Under the pieces are notes generated by a model. That model ran no database searches, was not told the origin of the DNA, and was given only the letters and a program-made list of their open reading frames with translations. A stretch of DNA of 64,000 bases from Solenopsis invicta (lineage: Eukaryota > Arthropoda > Insecta > Hymenoptera > Formicidae): assembly GCF_016802725.1 (NCBI RefSeq), contig NC_052671.1, forward strand, positions 6,015,001-6,079,000. The letters are read 5' to 3'. Below are positions 1 through 11,911 of the stretch, piece by piece (position 1 is the first letter of the stretch; every line of letters starts with the position of its first letter). A program made the translations under genes and the position numbers.

Positions 1-718
1 TGCGCAAAAAATATTTGCAATAGATCAAACGCGGGAATGTTTTTATTGCGCATCCCACCTACATTTCCGCCGCAGCTTCTGACTCGATTCGCACACGCGC
101 GCCACGCACGCATGCACACACACCGAACATTTTGTTTTATTTTCCCCCTTTTTTTGGCGGCGTATCAAAAATAGAGAACGCGATAGGATACGGGCCCAGC
201 CATTGAGCGTTCGTTATCCTATTTGCGCGAATATTTTGCAAACGTCAAACGTCAAAATAATTCTCTCGTAATGCAACCCATTTCCGGCGCAATTTCTGGC
301 GTGGTTTTAACGCGCCACGCCCTATCGTAGATCTTTTACTTTCCACGGGTAGCGGTGAAACAAATAGAGTGGCACTGGGTATGGCAGTTAATGGTCAGCC
401 TATGGTTATACTGCATTCCTAGTTGGTCTTAACAGGTGGCAGTACAATTAAACCACGTTACGGTTATGTCAGGTGTGTCAAGCTTGGTTAGGAGTTATGC
501 TTGCGTTCGTTCTGCGTTATGACCACCTGCCGTATTCCTACATTTGCCACGAGTCTCATACGGGAGCAATAAACTACAGATGTAATAAGCACAGCAATTT
601 AGTGCAGAACTTTCATTAAACTTTGGTAAATATGACGTATGCGCTCGTAAAATATTTAAACTTTTTTAAAAGATATGAAATCATCGCCCGCGTCAATATA
701 TATGTATATATTGGTATA
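1..718. other. Unique non-coding stretch, no gene seen
   Basis: The first 300 bases are CpG-rich and the rest drifts to AT-rich. I see no open frame of note, no repeat pair and no RNA gene. The last bases run into the left arm of the inverted-repeat element that begins at 719. Confidence 0.5.
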
Positions 719-1400
719 AGGTGTACAAATAAATAATCCACTATTTTTTATGAAATTCAATATTTATTGTCAAAACAAACCGATATAGACCAATCGTGAA
801 AGTAACTCTTATTATTTTTCAATACTTTTCTCTATCTCTTAGACAAGATACATAGATCCCGGCTCTATATAAAGCCTAGTTTGTTTCTTTTGACAAATTC
901 ATCGAGTCGTTTTTTTTCTCTTTCAAATTTTATAAATTTGTCATGAGACAAAGTGTGCTGTATCGAACGGAATAAATTGTAATCAAGTTGCAATAATGCA
1001 TCTGCAACTGGCGATGTGATAGAAGAAGATCGTCACTTAATCAAATTTTTGTATAACAATGCTTGCTCGCAAATGGCAAGATTGGTCAAAAATATATTGT
1101 AACTTAACTGTCACGTTTTACTGCGCGAATATAGGGTTTTTAAATTACTATTGTTTGTTTCGTTCAATGTTTTTGTTTGACAAAAAAAATTTTTTAATAT
1201 TAAAAAAATAAGAAAATGGCTTGATAAATTTATCGTAAAAAAATCAGTTTTTATATTGAGTCGAAATCAATAATTTGACTGAGAAATAGGGAAAAATATT
1301 GAAAAATCGTTGGAACTATTTTTATTATTGAACTATTGATATGTTTCGACAATAAGGATTAAATTTCATAAAGAATAGTGGATTATTTATTTATACACCT
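719..1400. mobile_element. 682-bp DNA transposon-like element with ~120-bp inverted terminal repeats
   Basis: The left arm (about 719-838) matches the reverse complement of the right arm (about 1285-1400). The shared ends include 'aggtgta' followed by 'aaataaataatccacta'. The arms have several substitutions, so the insertion is old. The interior (about 840-1280) is AT-rich, with one short open stretch on the plus strand (about 983-1102, stop TAA at 1100-1102) whose residues include the run GDVIEEDRHLIKFLYNNA. I cannot assign that peptide, and it may be chance. The right end abuts a TG-rich microsatellite. No clear target-site duplication is visible. A non-autonomous TIR element is the simplest reading; the superfamily is unknown. 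Confidence 0.78.
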
Positions 1401-1401
1401 C

Positions 1402-1427
1402 GTGTGTGTGTGTATGCGTGTGTGTGT
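1402..1427. repeat. (TG)n microsatellite, interrupted
   Basis: TG-rich tract with interruptions, directly adjoining the right end of the inverted-repeat element at 719-1400. Confidence 0.85.
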
Positions 1428-1429
1428 AA

Positions 1430-2000
1430 ACCGTTGTAAATATTATATATTGTCTATCTGCAAGAAAGGTGACACAAGTCAATATTTTTTAAATTTTGTT
1501 TTATGTGCGGATTGTGTTCTAAATACATCGATTTTCAATCAGGAAAAATGATACAAGTTGATTTTAAATAACAAAATTTAAACAAACGGGAAAAACAAAA
1601 ACAGAAAAAATAACACAAATCAAAAGAGGCAGATTTATGAGTGTAACGTAACACCATACAAAATTAATATTATTATTTCTAAAGTACGAGAAACAAGCAA
1701 TTTCCGCTTGTTTCTCGTTAGCTCTAAGTTATTTAATTTATGTTTAATGCTGTCGTAAATAATTAATTATAAAACATGCCATTTTCTTTTTTCTCTGGAC
1801 GACATATTATATATAATACAGTATAATATTTATAATTTACTATATCAATTGCATAAAAAGTGATTAAAAGAAATGATATAATAAATAATAGGCTATTTAT
1901 GTTTAAGCTACGTCAAGTACACAACTTCACTGAAAATCGATTAAATATCCCGATTAAATGCATTCGTTTTCTCTGATATAATTTTGCACTGGAAAACTTT
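1430..2000. other. AT-rich non-coding stretch
   Basis: Low-complexity AT-rich DNA without a supported gene. The only compact structure I see in it is the hairpin at 1686-1718. Confidence 0.5.
1686..1718. other. Perfect 13-bp hairpin, 7-nt loop
   Basis: The arm 'acgagaaacaagc' (1686-1698) is exactly complementary to 'gcttgtttctcgt' (1706-1718), with loop 'aatttcc'. It stands out in an otherwise AT-rich region. It is too short for a usual pre-miRNA. It could be a small foldback remnant or a palindromic protein site. Confidence 0.7.
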
Positions 2001-2974
2001 TACGGACTTCTCGCCAAAATGCCAATCCACTGTCGCGATAGACCATTACGTGCGTGTCCAGCGGTCAGTCGGTGCCAACACACGATACACTGACGAGAGT
2101 CCACTCTGGCTGGGGTGACCGGCCAAGTATGAAGTAAAACTTGTCAGCGACGCGAAGGGTGTGAAATCGCGTCACGCGCGAAAATCGCAGTGCACGTGAT
2201 GTAGCGGAAAACTGCCCGAGTGCCAGATCATACCTTGAATTCGAAATAGTAGTGAAGAGCTAACGTCGACTTGGTTCTCGAAGATCAAAATATTATTTCG
2301 TTGCAGATAAATATTTCGTAAGAATCAAGTTTTTTTCCGAGCATATACACTTATATTATTACTTTTTTTATTTCATTTATACACAGGACGTTCTGATGTT
2401 AAAAATAAACAACGTCGCTATAAAGATAAATGTGTCATATTAACTTTACATCTATCATGACGTTTCTTCCAACATTTGTCGCGTCTGTTTTTAAGCCAAC
2501 AGTTTTCTGTTTTTCGCTGCAAATTTTTACATTTAAATATAGAAATAACACACTCGGATTTGCAACGTATTCACGAGTATATCGCCGTTTCCATTTTTTC
2601 GACGCTATATACTTGCAAACTTTAGGAAAGCTTTCTCAGAGTATGTAAAATCGGCATACGATCGTCGAGGAATAATGTAAAATAGCCGGAATTTATTGCG
2701 GGAAACGGCCATTACTCGTGCAAGGCACCGGATTCTTTAGAAATACGAGAGGGTACAAGAAAAGACGGAAAACAGGACGAAAGAGAGAAGGGTCGGAAGG
2801 ACAGTGCTCGAATGCTGTCTGTTCAGTCCGATGGGGGCTTTCCAATTAAATTGCAAATTAAAACGCATATTTTACTCGAGTGCCAGTGGGTCCGCTGGGA
2901 TATCACGAGAGTCGAAGGGGTGAAAGAGGAGGACAGGGCGCACAGGTAGGATCGCGTCACAGCAAGAATTAAGT
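2001..2974. other. CpG-rich and AT-rich unique sequence, no gene seen
   Basis: Positions about 2000-2280 are CpG-rich and contain TCAGT initiator-like motifs (for example near 2064). About 2290-2640 is AT-rich and 2650-2974 is richer in G and C. A small cluster of AATTAAAT/AAATTAAAA homeodomain-type words lies near 2843-2866. None of this is enough to call a promoter or exon. Confidence 0.35.
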
Positions 2975-3928
2975 TTGCCATTTCCTGCTGCGGAAAAATT
3001 TTTTTTTCAAGTTCGACCGCGCCACGTCTGCCGTTCCTTCCGTACCGAGAATACCGGCCATAATCTTGTCAGTGATTCCGCAAACTTCGAACGAGCCCAG
3101 GTCAAATCGAATCATCCCTCGTGGCGTAGCGACCTCGCCGGCGCCGATACACCCGTCGGGCTACGAGACGATTCTCCACCCTTATACCTTCCGGTTGCAT
3201 CTACCCCTCGCGTCGTCGCTCGACCGTCCCTCGATCAGCCGGCAGCCGGATTTCCCCGGTCTGGAAGCTGCGGAAACTCCCTCATCCCCCTCCGTCGTCC
3301 CTCGTGCACTTTTGCTTATTATTTTGCACGACCGCCGTTTAATCGAGGAATCTTATTCACAGCTGAAATAGCTTGCGAAACGAGGAATGCCCCACCGAGC
3401 ATTTTTATTGCTGCGTGCGATGCCGAGCAATGAATCATGAACGTGGCCTACCTGAAAGCGTCGGCAAATAATACGCGGACGCTTATGGTGATAATAACAA
3501 TAAAACTAGGTAGAGATTTTTATGCTGCCCGGGGAAAAACGATAAAAAATGTTGGAAACGACGTGGAAGTTCTTCCGTCCGTTACTGTATAACTTTGATA
3601 CATTACCGCTTTCATAATTATTATTCATATTTGTGATAGTGGCATAATGTCTGCATTTGTTCGAAAATAAATCATTTTTAATATGTATCTTGTTGAACAA
3701 TTTAATGCCGATGTGCGTGAGAAAAAGAATAGTATTAAATAAAACAGATATTATTACAAGCGCAAAATTAGGGGCGTATTCGGATAAGATTGGACCGTAG
3801 TTTTAACCTTTTTTTTTCACAAACACGATTGTGACTCACGATTATTCACGTGTAAAAGAGAGAGATTTTATTTTTATTTAAATTTCTAATGATATTGAGA
3901 AAGAATTATTTTTCATGAAAGATTACGG
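2975..3928. other. CpG-rich block with spurious-looking frames, then AT-rich DNA
   Basis: Two overlapping plus-strand frames (2975-3433 and 3066-3371) stay open through a CpG-rich, proline/arginine/serine-coding stretch. Two frames open at once, with no recognisable domain, points to base composition rather than coding. From 3440 the DNA is AT-rich and unremarkable. Confidence 0.35.
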
Positions 3929-5052
3929 CTATTGTAGCGGTTTTCTCGGGCACGCGCGCGGCGCGCACAGCGACGGTAGCAGAAGGTTAAAAACAGTGAA
4001 CGTAGAAAACGAGAAGAGCTCAATTCGGTAAAAGGCACCTCTTACAACGATCCGCAACGATAACTCGTTAGAGCAGAGTGCAGAGTCGTTCTTCGAGACG
4101 CCCGAGCCCCGAAAAGCCGTTTTACGGGAGGGCATCTAGACAGAAATCTTCCTCGCCGCAGAGCCGAGAAAACTTTTCTCCGACAGCTACAACGGAAAGG
4201 CAGTGGAATCCCGGAGACGATGGATATATCCTGAAGGTGTCCATCCCACCGAAACTTTGCCGCGATATCTCGGGGGTTAAAGGTGACTGCCGGGGGTGAA
4301 GGGCGCTCGTCCGGCAGACGTATCGTTCGACGTCTCTAGATTTATTTGCGGATGAGATTTTTGTTTTCGCCAGGTCGTGAAGCATGGGAAAACGGAAAGC
4401 GTACGTGGCATCAGGATGCATCTGAGGATCGAAAAAAGCGACGGACGTCGGAAAATTGTTTCGAAACTTTTCCGCGCAGCAAGAGTTGATTCCGTGGAGT
4501 GCATTGTTTTGACGCATGTATCATTCAGCGTGCAGACAAGCGAATTTAGTTTCCGTTTCCGATTTTTGTCATCGTCACGCGTGACAAAATACATATAACC
4601 AATATAACTGATCTAACTGGAACGATTTGATTTTTTCGAGATCGTAAATGTCACATGGGAACGTTATATTTATTTCTTTTCGCTCGGAATATTCCCTTGT
4701 ACGCAAATAATTACGAAAGTTATTTATTTGTAAATAATTTATTGTATGTAAATTAATTATGAAACTGACAAGCATATATATGTATACACAATTCTGCATT
4801 GATATTTATATTTAGTTGTTTATATTAGTTGTTTATTTATTTCTGTTATAAATAAAATTATATACATATGTATGTGTATGTATATGTGTGTGTGTATGTG
4901 TGTATTTTCTTTTCTAGGAAACGTGCTTTTATTTAGTGAACCAAAAATATGTTTTTGTCTCTTTAATAATCAATTTATCTTGTATATGTATCTTACTTTA
5001 ATATATCTTGTTTTAATATGTATCTTTAACAATATCTATTCTCATTGGTGTG
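3929..5052. other. CpG-rich block then AT-rich stretch, no gene seen
   Basis: From 3930 to about 4600 the sequence is CpG-rich with open frames on both strands, none convincing. From 4600 it is AT-rich, ending in a TATG/TG-rich microsatellite (about 4861-4904) and then the small element at 5053. Confidence 0.4.
4861..4904. repeat. Imperfect (TG/TATG)n microsatellite
   Basis: Alternating TATG, TGTG and ATGT units in a 44-bp purine/pyrimidine-alternating tract. Confidence 0.8.
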
Positions 5053-5288
5053 TTACATACACTGAGAAAAAAAATTTTTTGGAAACCTAAGATATTCAGT
5101 CTGATATGACTAAATATTGGTTTGATTCAATAATTATTTAATTGCACAAAAAAGGTATAGTTCATATCAACAACTCAAGTTTTATAAATAATTTAAAATT
5201 ATGTAATTAAACCATCTCAATATTTAATCGAATGTATCGTACTAGATATTTTAATTTTTCAACAAAATTTTTTTCTCAGTATATGTAA
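5053..5288. mobile_element. ~236-bp MITE with long terminal inverted repeats
   Basis: The left end, TTACATACACTGAG followed by an A run and T run (from 5053), is matched in reverse complement by CTCAGTATATGTAA at the right end (to 5288). The similarity continues inward with substitutions: 'aatattggtttgatt' on the left matches the reverse complement of sequence near 5200-5230. It has no coding capacity. The size, near-palindromic build and CTGAGAAAAA-type terminus fit a miniature inverted-repeat transposable element. The superfamily is not assigned. Confidence 0.75.
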
Positions 5289-5649
5289 GAGAAATTCTCT
5301 CGTGAAAAATTTATAAAAAACAAAATTGTCTACATTAAATCTCATGATACATATAAAATATTTTCAATCGCTATTCTTTTTTATAAAAGTAAAGATACTA
5401 TTTCTATCCACAATTGCACATTCTTTTTACCTCGCTATTGCGCGTCAGTCTATGAATTTTCTACGTTATAGCTGCTCCGTTTTGAACATACAGATACCTC
5501 AGACGTTCCATCGCACGTACCGCTACTTTGTGGGCCGTCGATCGACTGCAACTCGTCGTTTATACGAATTCACAATTCATCCGTGGATCCAATTTTCTCT
5601 TTCAATAGTGTCAATTTCATACACAAGCGGAAACCTTTCTAGTGACTGT

Positions 5650-5686
<37 letters not shown>

Positions 5687-5962
5687 CTGTATGGAAAGGG
5701 AAAATATCAAAGAATTTCGCTGGACTAAAAATATAAATCGTGTATTTTTGTTCATTAGGTTATTCCATTATAGGCAGCTATATTTCATGGCTTGTAAAAT
5801 ATTGTTATTGTCTGGAAAAAGACACGTACGCATATATTTAAATTGTGTGCAATTAAACGTAAATTATATACATTTGATAATACCAAAATGCATTTATATG
5901 TAACAAATTATAACAAATTATAATACAATAGATTATAAATCAAAAAGGAAATGTACAGACAA
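5289..5962. other. AT-rich stretch with an (AT)n(GT)n microsatellite
   Basis: A plus-strand frame of 136 codons (5326-5736) runs through the microsatellite at 5650-5686 and shows no recognisable domain, so I treat it as chance. Nothing else stands out. Confidence 0.4.
5650..5686. repeat. Compound (AT)n(GT)n microsatellite
   Basis: About eight AT units followed directly by about ten GT units. Confidence 0.92.
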
Positions 5963-7772
5963 TTATTCGAAATAGAGGAAAATTTGTGGCTTTGTGTCGC
6001 ACGAGAAGCTAAAAGCGTAAAATCCATTGAACCGCGTATCGCGAATGTAGAGAGCGAACGACGTTACGTACGTACGGCGAGATTGAGATCGAAAGAAAGC
6101 AGGAAGTGGAGGGATGGTCCATGTATGATTTAAGCTCATGGGCAATCCTGAATATCCGAATACCGAATAGAAAGCGGCCCGCCGCCGCGCCGCCGCGCCG
6201 CCCGGTGTACTATCTATAATACTACGAACAGTATTCCCTCTGATAGCGAAACGCGATGGTTCAATATTCTCTCGTTGCCGCGAAAAGGTAAACAGGATAG
6301 AAAATGAGCCGACTACCGAGCGCGCGCGCAATCTCGCCAGCGACAGGTTGAATGCACGAGAAAGAATTTATCTTGGAACTCTCTCCCGTTCCTACGGACG
6401 ATCACTCCGCTGGATCCGTGCTTTATTACCGCCAAATTGCTTCAGGAACGGAAAACTCTTGAAGTCGAATATTATCTCCGAGTTCGCGAACGTGCAGCTT
6501 TAGAAGAAGATTCTCAAAAAATTGTTCTGAGTTCGTGACTATCGAGCCGTTTCTCTCTCACAGCGATCAACGATATCGGTTAATTCATTTGCTTAATGCA
6601 ATGTTATTATATCTATTCTATTGATTGCTTCCTGAAGAGAAACTCAGGAGGTAGTTGCAGTTGAACATATGTACGTACGAGCCGTAAGTTCAATAAGCAG
6701 TTAGTGAAAACGTCGTTCTGAGATTGTCCCAGCAATTCGCGGACAATCAATATTAAGAACGATAATAGAACATGAACGTAATGCGTTATAGATTCAAATA
6801 GTCTCATCATGTGATATTATCTAATATTTTTAAGCGTGGTACAGCTTGCAAGGGATTTCCACAGCAACCGCGCTAAAAATAGAAAATAAAATCGTCGTTA
6901 ACCGTGCGCATAATGGTTAATGCATTAAGTATTAAACACCGGATTTCGGAATTGAAACAGCCAATAATAATATGGAAATATTAATCTTTATAATCTGGAT
7001 GTTAAAGTTAATGACATTTGCGTAGGAAAATTATTAATCAATTATCATTTGACTGGGATTAAAATCTAATGCACGAGTGATTACGCGCGACAGAAACTAC
7101 GACAGAGGCTGGCGTAGCGCAATCGCGAAAGTTGCGGAATATTTATGAAAAATATTCAAGAGTGGCAAGAGTATAAATGAATAATTCCCAGGAGAGGAGA
7201 AGTAGTCGAGCATCAGCGTTTCTTGCTTACCCCTCGGTAGAAAGTCGGCGCCGAGCGTCCGACGCACCACCGCGGTACCGGCTACGAATGTACATGCATT
7301 TCAATACATTAGCGTTCCCCAAAGCAAAATGCAATTATCCTCTCTAATCCATAGTTATACCGTCTCCCATTTCATACTCTTTAAAATGATTTGCCATTCA
7401 TCCCTCGGGCGCGATTGCCGCGACACATGGATAGCAAAAAAATTATACAGGTCGTGATTAATAATATTGTATTTAAACGTCGTCGTAACTCCCGCGATAC
7501 CGCGGTAATATTTTAATAACATCCTAATGGATAAAATATTCGCCGTATTAATATCAATACTTGGAAAAAAATAAAATATTTTCGTACGGCTTTTTGCTTC
7601 GCAGATAAACGATGACTAGTGTTTCGCGTTTCCATAAAATATTTTCTTCTCTTCTCCGTTCGTAAGTCACGGAAAGGCAACGATTGCATCGCGTTCCGAG
7701 GTTTCAATAAAACAGTTTCACGTCTGTAGAGCTTTGTGTGTAGGATGTTAGAAATCGATCCAAGATTTCGGA
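5963..7772. other. Mixed unique sequence with a GCC-rich patch
   Basis: A very GC-rich GCCGCC/GCGCC patch lies at about 6175-6205. Around it a minus-strand frame of 122 codons stays open, with no recognisable domain. The rest, to 7770, alternates CpG-rich and AT-rich unique DNA. I support no gene here. Confidence 0.4.
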
Positions 7773-7790
7773 CAGAGAGAGAGAGAGAGA
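7773..7790. repeat. (GA)n microsatellite, short
   Basis: About nine GA units. Confidence 0.85.
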
Positions 7791-10720
7791 ATTAACCAAT
7801 CGCATTAGAACAACTCGGCCAGCTAACCAAAGTGATTTGTCAATTCACTCTCTATCCGAGATCTCGGATTGACTTCCAGCATGAACGCAAAGCTTTAGCA
7901 AACTCGAGCGCCGTGCGAACAATAGCGCAATATTCGCAAGTTTGTATCTTACGTGTTCTGCGCGCGACTATTTTCCTCCAAGGAAATATGTTTGTTATAG
8001 CAGAAGTGACATAATTGCATACTAAACGACGCCGAGATGCGACCCAATAAATTCACGACAAACAGCTGAAGATTGTTCAATAGCGGCGCAAACAATCGCG
8101 GCCTAACGTTACTGCATCGCAATGATCCCCGGGGCATTAAACACATAATGAGCACTTGTTGCTTATGCAATTGGCATAGATAATTAACTCGAGTGTGACG
8201 TCCGGTATTGTTTCTTAGTGCGCAGTGGGTTCGTTAACGAGCGCTCGCGTTTTGGTTACTACGTAATGATAATTTATTACTCTTGGCGTCTCGTTATCGC
8301 CAAGGCCGAGAGAAATGAAAGATAGAAAAAAATGCGGGAAAACAAGGATGGAGATAGCTGTCGCCAATGGGGGTCTCAAGGCAAGATGACGACAATTAAT
8401 TGCCGCACACACATGTCGCCATTATTCTGTCGCGGAATAAGAAAAGGAAGGGAAAGAGAGAAAAAAAAACAGTCGTGGATCGTGAGGATGAGAAGGGAGA
8501 GAAAGACAGAAAGAGAAAAAAGTTGACGTCATTTATCGGACGGATAAAAGGCAGATCGGTACGTGGCGTTATCGGCTGCTCACATAGTATATACAATGTA
8601 CATATAGCCGATGAAAACCAAGCTCGCACCCTCTCTTGTTCCCATCCTCGCTATCTCTCACCGAGCATTACGTAGAACTCCATCAGTAGGGATTAATCCC
8701 GCCAGTAGGCCGGATTAAAAATTACGCTCGGATTACGGCGCGCGAAAGGATTTTTGTCATATCTGCTAATGAATCGACGGCCCACATTTTAGAATTATCG
8801 CAGTTTGCGCGCGTCCCCGCACCGGGACACCGAAATCCGGACGCGGCGAGTTGCTGACGCCAGTTTTATTCTATATTTTCCGCGCCCTTGTTTCGGAAAG
8901 CATTTTTTTCTGCTTACGTTACGTTACGCCGGCAGAAATGATACGGGTAATCAGATTATACGGGTTTCATATTAACATACCAAATTGTATGCAAGGCGCC
9001 CACGCGTGCAGCCATTAATTAATCCTCTTAACGAAAATGTGCGTTATTAGTGGTCCGGTAACTGGTTTTTTTTAATGTAAAACGATCTTTATTATCTCCA
9101 TAAATAGTGACGTAATATGAACATTATCCTATAAAATATAAAAATGAAATGCTAATGCCGGATGCATGGAAATATAAAGTATATAAAATGTTGAGTCCTC
9201 TGCTATTTCTCCCCACTTTCTCCCGTATTTTCCACGATTTCACAGAATTGTTAGTATAAGGACAGAATACATTTTTGTAAAAGAGAAGTATTAGAGTTTC
9301 CGAACCGTATATTTTATACGTATGTCGCTTAATTCCAGTTTAATATGAAATGTGCAGGCACGTTAAGTCATACCGCAATTTGCTGTTTGCTGGTTATTTC
9401 ACGGACTGTATTATTTAAATGACAATTTTTGTTGCTTTTTCATTTTCCTCTGAACCCGGCGTTTTCATTCTCCGCGCGCGCGGATATCTGAATAGACTAT
9501 CTTTCATTTTACTAATTGTCGGTTGCGAACGCATCCAGCTGCTTCAGAACAGCTGAAGTTGGAGTTATTGATAACTCTTGCGGTATTCTGTAATGGTATC
9601 CACTGCTGCTGCACCATCGATACGCAGTTTATCACACCAATGGAAAATGGGTAATAAACCAAATGCGAATTACAACGCGGATCCGCGTTGCGAAAGATAA
9701 ATCGAGCATTTTGCGACGGCGACAGCTGCGTTGACTTTACGAAAATCAAGCGAGTTTATGGCGCAACCACGCATGGCGGGTTTTATCATATAGATTTCCT
9801 TTTTTGCATGATGAGGCCGAGAGATTCCGGCAAATATCTCGCGCGGATATACCGCGCAATAGCGTTTAATAGTTACTGTTATGTGTACGTTGTAATATTA
9901 GAACATGTTTTTGAAATATCGTGATAAAATCTAATGCGTGTGCGCGCATTAAGAACTTGTTTTTCGAAAATTGTAGAAGTAGCTATCATGTGTAAATGAT
10001 GAAATACCTTTTCGCGGAACCATTTCGCGCACGCTTGATTTTTCGACCCAACATATTTGTGGCGCAGATCAAATATCATTAAAGTGACATTTAATCGTAA
10101 TTTCCCTGGCACTTCACCTAGTAGTATTGCTTTACCGTCGAGTAAACACTGGCTGATTTTTATGCGCGCTTTCCACTACGTTGGAAAGATCGTTCGCAGT
10201 ATTTTGTCCTTTTTAATGATTTGTTACGATAAACGTGGTAACCCGCATTTCGACGATCCTGCAGGCGCGTTAGCACATAATAAAAAGTGCGCATGCATGT
10301 AAAATAATATAAAGTTCACATTTATCAAGTTTCATGCGAATAACGTCACGTGAAAGCGTCCATTGTTTAATCAAACATGGTAGCGGAGTAAATATTCCAT
10401 TATCGTTTGTACAATTATCGGAAAAGTTTTGTTTATTCAGTCTAAATTATTATAGGAGGATTTATTTTCGATACACACTTACGATGGAAATAAATTTTAT
10501 GTAGGTATCCCGTACGTATGTACATTGTAACAGAGATCTCTGATTGATTAATCAACATGCATTTCGTAATTACATTTGACACTCGAAGATATAATCGAAC
10601 ATTTACGTAATCATTCTTTAATACGTATGTAAAATTATTAATTCTTCGATTACAATTATTTTACTACCAGAAAATTATAATTAAAAAAATAAAAATACGT
10701 GCAAATGACTATTACAATCA
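7791..10720. other. Unique sequence, no supported gene
   Basis: Frames of 60-91 codons occur on both strands, often opposite each other. For example, 8332-8675 is a purine-rich tract that yields Lys/Arg/Glu-rich peptides one way and Phe/Ser/Leu-rich peptides the other. None shows a domain, paired splice sites or a homologue I recognise. About 9010-9480 and 10300-10720 are AT-rich. Confidence 0.4.
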
Positions 10721-11889
10721 TTTACACGCATTTACTATCATGTCTGTTGATAGATGATGGTTTTGTCTCTCTTACGGTGCAATCGTATAACTCGGTAACG
10801 ATTGAAATCAAATAAGAACTAAACGGACATTCAAGCGAATACAGACACAGAGGATAACATCTAGATCGTCTGTACCCTCGAAGCTCACCGACCTGTAAGT
10901 CCGGTACTTTCAAGCCCCTTCCGAGCATTCTTCCCCTGCCCAAGCTTCTCGAGACGAGTATCGAGGAGATAAAAAAAGAAAAAGGAAAAGATACGATCGA
11001 CCCACGTCCAGCGTGCAGTACGACAGTATAGGACGCGCAACAGCGGCTAGAAGCTAAAAAAACCATTTCCTTACTGGCGAACGGACGGACATTTTTGCCT
11101 TTTGGCGGTGTTCCCGACGCGCTTTCACGGTTATTGTTCCCTGCCTCCCTTACCGACTTGTTATTATCGTTCTTGCCATCGCTCCGTTCCTTACTCCTTC
11201 AGCCTGTGCGCCACGTGGCAGGATCGTGCGCGAAGGAAATTCCACCCGCGCTCGCAGAACCACCCCCATTCATCCACTGACGGTGCAACAACGGCTTGCC
11301 CCGGGGCTGGCTCCGTTTTTAATCTGGCCCAGGAAAAATCACCGTGGTTTTCTGCGCGTCCATCCGCGACGCGAACCTTTTTTTCGTCTCTTCCATCGAG
11401 AGTATCCCATCCTCCAAACGTTCCACCGTGTCTTGCAAATTCTTGCCTCTCGCCATTTCTCAGACCTTTCGCTGTCTTCGCTACCTCCGGGCTATTTTGT
11501 AATGAATTTAATTGCTAAAGTAAAATAATAGAACGCCAAAAAGTATCTAAACTACAATTGTCGCAAATATAAGGACAACAAGAAGTTCTGAGAAAGTTAA
11601 CAACGGTGTGCTGCCGAAATAGAAAAATTAATGTCGCCATTCAATTTCTGATTATTCTTTTGAGTTTATAAGAAGAAAGTTAATCGTAAAAAAATTGAGT
11701 GCAGTGTATAAAATGATGTATGATCTAAATAAACTTTCTATACATCACGATATATGAATCGCAAGAAAATTTAGTTAAACTTATTATCATGCATTTATTC
11801 GTGAAATTGAGATAAATCTAAAAGAAATATTTTCGCGAATAAATATTTAAATCATATGGGATATGGTGGATTTTATCAGGCTCCTCTTA
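10721..11889. other. Moderately GC-rich block then AT-rich DNA
   Basis: Pyrimidine-rich plus-strand sequence at 11095-11520 keeps three overlapping frames partly open (up to 138 codons), which is typical of low stop-codon density rather than of a gene. A minus-strand frame of 114 codons occupies 10722-11066. Neither shows a recognisable domain. From 11520 the sequence is AT-rich. Confidence 0.35.
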
Positions 11890-11911
11890 TTTCATATCAT
11901 GTGATATGAAA
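11890..11911. other. 22-bp near-perfect palindrome
   Basis: TTTCATATCA and TGATATGAAA are exact inverted 10-mers separated by two bases. This could be a dimeric protein-binding site or the core of a decayed foldback. There is no further context. Confidence 0.6.

Noticed and set aside
1686..1718. Hairpin as a bacterial terminator or miRNA precursor
   Set aside because: No following T run or adjoining gene, the window is not bacterial, and a 13-bp stem is too short for a typical pre-miRNA.
2975..3433. 152-codon plus-strand ORF overlapping a second open frame
   Set aside because: CpG-rich sequence with few stop codons; two phases open at once, no domain, no splice or promoter context.
4122..4594. 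Minus-strand ORFs of 131 and 105 codons
   Set aside because: They overlap each other and plus-strand frames, and show no recognisable domain.
11102..11518. 138-codon plus-strand ORF
   Set aside because: Pyrimidine-rich DNA keeps several phases open; Pro/Ser/Arg-rich peptide without a domain.
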